Positions 5,458 to 7,557 of a DNA stretch of 7,557 nt are shown here, piece after piece; position 1 is the first letter of the stretch, and every line of letters begins with the position of its first letter. The notes beneath the pieces are model-generated. The model searched no databases. It had not been told where the DNA came from and was given only the letters and a program-made list of their open reading frames with translations. Source of the stretch: a bacterium (GTDB taxonomy: Bacteria > Ratteibacteria > UBA8468 > B48-G9 > JAFGKM01); contig JAGHCG010000259.1 of the NCBI GenBank assembly GCA_021160565.1, forward strand, positions 1 through 7,557, read 5' to 3'. Made by a program: the position numbers and the translations under genes.

Positions 5458-7083
5458 TCAATACTCAGGGTAAGGGGGTGGGGTGGTGGTAGATTTTTCT
5501 TTCTTTTCAGGAATTTCTGTAATCAATGTTTCTGTTGTAAGAAGCAATGCAGCCATACTTGCAGCATTCTCTATTGCACTTCTCACAACTTTTGTCGGGT
5601 CAATAATTCCTGCTTTTACAAGATCTTCATATTCATCCTTTTCAGCATTGAATCCAAAGTTTGGATTATCCGCCTCTCTTACCTTTTCTACAACAACTGC
5701 TCCATCAAATCCTGAGTTTTCCGCAATCTGTTTCAATGGAACTTCAAGTGCTTTCTTTATAATGTTTGCTCCTGTTTTCTCATCAGGGTCATCTATCTTC
5801 AATTTATCCACTTCATCCTGACATCTGAGAAGAGCCACTCCACCACCAGGAACAATCCCCTCTTCTACCGCTGCTCTTGTTGCACTGAGAGCATCTTCAA
5901 CTCTTGCTTTTCTTTCTTTCATATCTGTCTCGGTTGGAGCACCTACATTTATAACTGCCACTCCACCAGCAAGTTTTGCAAGACGTTCTTGAAGTTTTTC
6001 CCTATCATAATCAGAAGTTGTTTTTTCTATTTCACTCTTTATTTGATTAATTCTTCCTTGAATTTTTGAAGCAGACCCGGCTCCTTCAACTATTGTGGTA
6101 TTTTCTTTATCCACTATAACTCTTTTTGCTCTTCCAAGCATACCCAGATCAACATTTTCGAGTTTAAGTCCAAGTTCTTCCATTATCGCCTGCCCGCCTG
6201 TAAGGATTGCTATATCCTCAAGCATTGCTTTCCTTCTTTCTCCAAATCCAGGAGCCTTAACAGCACAGCACTGAAGAGTTCCTCTCAATTTGTTGACCAC
6301 AAGAGTAGCAAGAGCTTCCCCTTCAACTTCTTCTGCAATGATAAGTAATGGTTTTCCTGATTGTGCAACCTTTTCCAGTAAAGGAAGAATATCTTTAACT
6401 GCTGATATTTTCTTGTCATGGATTAAAATATATGCATCTTCCAGAACACATTCCATTCTTTCAGGGTCTGTGATGAAATAAGGAGAAAGATAACCTCTAT
6501 CAAACTGCATTCCTTCAACAACTTTCAATTCTGTTTCAGTTCCTTTTGCTTCTTCTACAGTTATAACTCCCTCCTTTCCAACCTTATCCATTGCATCTGC
6601 TATTATACTTCCTATTTCTGTATCATTGGCTGCTGCAATTGTTGCAACCTGTTTAATTTCGCTCTTATCCTTTATATTTTTACTCATGGATTTTAACTTA
6701 TCCACAACTGCTTTAACTGCTTTTTCTATTCCTCTTCTTAAATGAACAGGATTTGCTCCTGCTGCCACATTTTTAAATCCTTCCTTTGCAATAGCAAGAG
6801 CAAGTATTGAAGCAGTTGTTGTTCCATCTCCAGCAACATCATTTGTTTTTGATGCAACCTCTCTTAAAAGCTGTGCTCCAAGGTTCATATAAGGGTCTTC
6901 AAGTTCAATTTCTTTTGCTATTGTCACTCCATCATTGATGACAGTGGGAGAGCCAAACTTTTTTTCAAGAACTGCACACCTTCCTTTTGGTCCAAGTGTT
7001 GGTTTTAAAGATTCTGCCATAATTTCCATTCCTTCCAGAATTTTCCTTCTTGCTTCTTCACCAAGTAGTATCTGCTTTGCCAT
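5458..7083 (-). CDS. groEL: 60-kDa chaperonin GroEL (Hsp60)
   Basis: This 541-residue protein is a full-length GroEL, the ATP-driven double-ring folding cage that works with GroES in the cytoplasm. The nucleotide-binding motifs are [10 protein letters not shown] (26-35) and [11 protein letters not shown] (81-91, with D86 equivalent to E. coli D87), and the ATP-hydrolysis Asp lies in [15 protein letters not shown] before GGG. The apical domain carries the substrate- and GroES-binding surface in [16 protein letters not shown] and [26 protein letters not shown]. All three domains are intact with no insertion. The C-terminus is unusual: in place of the usual Gly-Gly-Met repeats it ends in a charged and Thr/Pro stretch, [10 protein letters not shown]. 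It starts 12 nt after groES, with AAAGGAGGTGG overlapping the groES stop codon, so the two are one operon with strong translation. Expression probably comes from the promoter before groES. Confidence 0.99.
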   Translation of the reverse strand: MAKQILLGEEARRKILEGMEIMAESLKPTLGPKGRCAVLEKKFGSPTVINDGVTIAKEIELEDPYMNLGAQLLREVASKTNDVAGDGTTTASILALAIAKEGFKNVAAGANPVHLRRGIEKAVKAVVDKLKSMSKNIKDKSEIKQVATIAAANDTEIGSIIADAMDKVGKEGVITVEEAKGTETELKVVEGMQFDRGYLSPYFITDPERMECVLEDAYILIHDKKISAVKDILPLLEKVAQSGKPLLIIAEEVEGEALATLVVNKLRGTLQCCAVKAPGFGERRKAMLEDIAILTGGQAIMEELGLKLENVDLGMLGRAKRVIVDKENTTIVEGAGSASKIQGRINQIKSEIEKTTSDYDREKLQERLAKLAGGVAVINVGAPTETDMKERKARVEDALSATRAAVEEGIVPGGGVALLRCQDEVDKLKIDDPDEKTGANIIKKALEVPLKQIAENSGFDGAVVVEKVREADNPNFGFNAEKDEYEDLVKAGIIDPTKVVRSAIENAASMAALLLTTETLITEIPEKKEKSTTTPPPYPEY

Positions 7084-7095
7084 TTTCCACCTCCT

Positions 7096-7398
7096 TTATT
7101 TTTCCTCTACAATAGCGAGAACATCTTCCTCTTTTAAAATTATGTATTCTTTATCATCAATAGTTATTTCCGTCCCTGCATATTTACCATAAAGAACTTT
7201 ATCCCCCACCTTTATCTCCATTGGAATTGCCTTTCCACTTTCATCCATCCTTCCTTTTCCAACTGCGACAACTTTACCTTTTTGAGGTTTTTCTTTTGCG
7301 GTATCAGGAAGAATTATTCCTCCTTTTGTTTTTTCTTCTGCTTCAAGAGGCTCCACAACTATCCTGTCTCCAAGTGGTCTGATTTTTAATTTTGCCAT
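7096..7398 (-). CDS. groES: 10-kDa co-chaperonin GroES
   Basis: This 100-residue protein is GroES, the heptameric lid of the GroEL cage. The order of motifs is standard: [20 protein letters not shown] (5-24), the mobile loop [19 protein letters not shown] that touches Gro[10 protein letters not shown], the [15 protein letters not shown] strand, and the closing [15 protein letters not shown]. It starts with [10 protein letters not shown] behind AAGGAGGT spaced 4 nt from the ATG, the best ribosome binding site in the window. The untranslated leader should be about 48 nt. The length is ordinary and nothing is missing. Confidence 0.99.
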   Translation of the reverse strand: MAKLKIRPLGDRIVVEPLEAEEKTKGGIILPDTAKEKPQKGKVVAVGKGRMDESGKAIPMEIKVGDKVLYGKYAGTEITIDDKEYIILKEEDVLAIVEEK

Positions 7399-7402
7399 TT
7401 TT

Positions 7403-7410
7403 ACCTCCTT
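7403..7410 (-). promoter_or_regulatory. Strong ribosome binding site of groES
   Basis: AAGGAGGT followed by AAAA and ATG is a near-full match to the anti-Shine-Dalgarno sequence and contrasts with the SD-less starts of acylphosphatase, queF, RNase HI and the zinc-ribbon gene. Confidence 0.9.
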
Positions 7411-7437
7411 GTTGGTTTAAGAAAGCATCACCAGGAA

Positions 7438-7510
7438 TTTTTCAGATTATAAATTATACCCCTAAAATGTAAAGTGTCAAGATATTAGAGAGTTTTTCAG
7501 GATTTTTCAG
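7438..7510 (-). repeat. Three CTGAAAAA motifs flanking the groESL promoter
   Basis: CTGAAAAA occurs on the coding strand at 7510-7503 and 7500-7493 (exactly 10 bp apart, upstream of the -35 box), and again at 7445-7438 next to the expected transcription start. The first and third copies share a longer core, CTGAAAAAT followed by CCTG with one extra T in the third. They may be operator or upstream-element sites. The background is A/T-rich, so chance is not excluded, and the upstream pair could instead overlap the end of another gene. Confidence 0.4.
7453..7480 (-). promoter_or_regulatory. Sigma70 promoter of groES-groEL
   Basis: TTGACA (7480-7475) and TATAAT (7458-7453) are both perfect consensus hexamers with a 16-nt spacer. 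Transcription should begin near 7446. No CIRCE inverted repeat (TTAGCACTC-N9-GAGTGCTAA) and no sigma32-type -10 (CCCCATNT) is present, so control by HrcA or sigma32 is not supported by the sequence. Confidence 0.88.
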
Positions 7511-7557
7511 AAAGCAAAAATTTCCTTCCATATTCATTATGGTGAACTATTAAACTC
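7497..7557 (-). CDS. Possible C-terminal tail of an upstream gene
   Basis: One minus-strand frame is open from the window edge to TGA at 7499-7497 and would encode SLIVHHNEYGRKFLLSEKS. Its codons (GAA, GGA, AGG, AAA) resemble those of the other genes here, and it would end 16 nt before the groES -35 box. It is only 19 codons long and I cannot assign it to a family. It may equally be non-coding upstream sequence. Confidence 0.25.
   Translation of the reverse strand, partial: SLIVHHNEYGRKFLLSEKS

Noticed and set aside
5483..7192. Plus-strand open frames opposite groEL and groES
   Set aside because: They lie antisense to strongly conserved chaperonin genes, with low-complexity Ser-rich translations and no promoter or ribosome binding site.
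1..7557. CRISPR array, tRNA genes, insertion sequence or prophage genes
   Set aside because: No regularly spaced repeat with unique spacers, no tRNA-like cloverleaf, and no transposase, integrase or phage structural protein was seen on either strand.

Overview
The window reads as part of an AT-rich bacterial chromosome in which every gene I can support lies on the minus strand, so transcription runs from high to low coordinates. Coding strands are purine-rich and the proteins rich in Lys, Glu and Ile. A class A RNase P RNA, consensus-like sigma70 promoters and AGGAGG ribosome binding sites show it is bacterial. A sulfatase, a rhamnose-isomerase-type protein and an Asp-box (sialidase-like) protein side by side recall glycan-degrading PVC-type or candidate-phylum bacteria. 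That placement is an inference; no gene here fixes the phylum.

Layout in the direction of transcription. (1) 7557-7399: a possible tail of an upstream gene, then a near-perfect sigma70 promoter with no CIRCE operator. (2) 7398-5458: groES and groEL, both with strong ribosome binding sites. (3) 5451-5426: a perfect 10-bp GC-rich hairpin separating groEL from the next genes. (4) 5415-4755: acylphosphatase and QueF (queuosine biosynthesis), 1 nt apart. (5) 4754-4681: a gap holding a strong promoter whose -10 box ends about 10 nt before the next start codon, predicting a leaderless or almost leaderless mRNA. (6) 4680-3226: a coiled-coil/zinc-ribbon protein, RNase HI and the RNase P RNA packed end to end; the two genes share one base and the RNA begins at the base after the RNase HI stop codon. 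(7) 3225-3137: a spacer with two 20-nt direct repeats and a 13-bp inverted repeat whose distal arm abuts the next ribosome binding site. (8) 3136-1: a sugar isomerase of the L-rhamnose isomerase type, a Cys-type sulfatase without a signal peptide, and the start of an Asp-box protein that runs off the window.

The right two thirds is housekeeping: protein folding, tRNA modification, and RNA processing and RNA-DNA hybrid removal. The left third looks like an accessory sugar/sulfated-glycan module. No wholly new system is evident. The most interesting points are regulatory and architectural: rnpB welded to the RNase HI stop codon behind a probable leaderless promoter, the repeats between rnpB and the sugar module, the hairpin after groEL, and a chaperonin promoter with a repeated CTGAAAAA motif in place of CIRCE.
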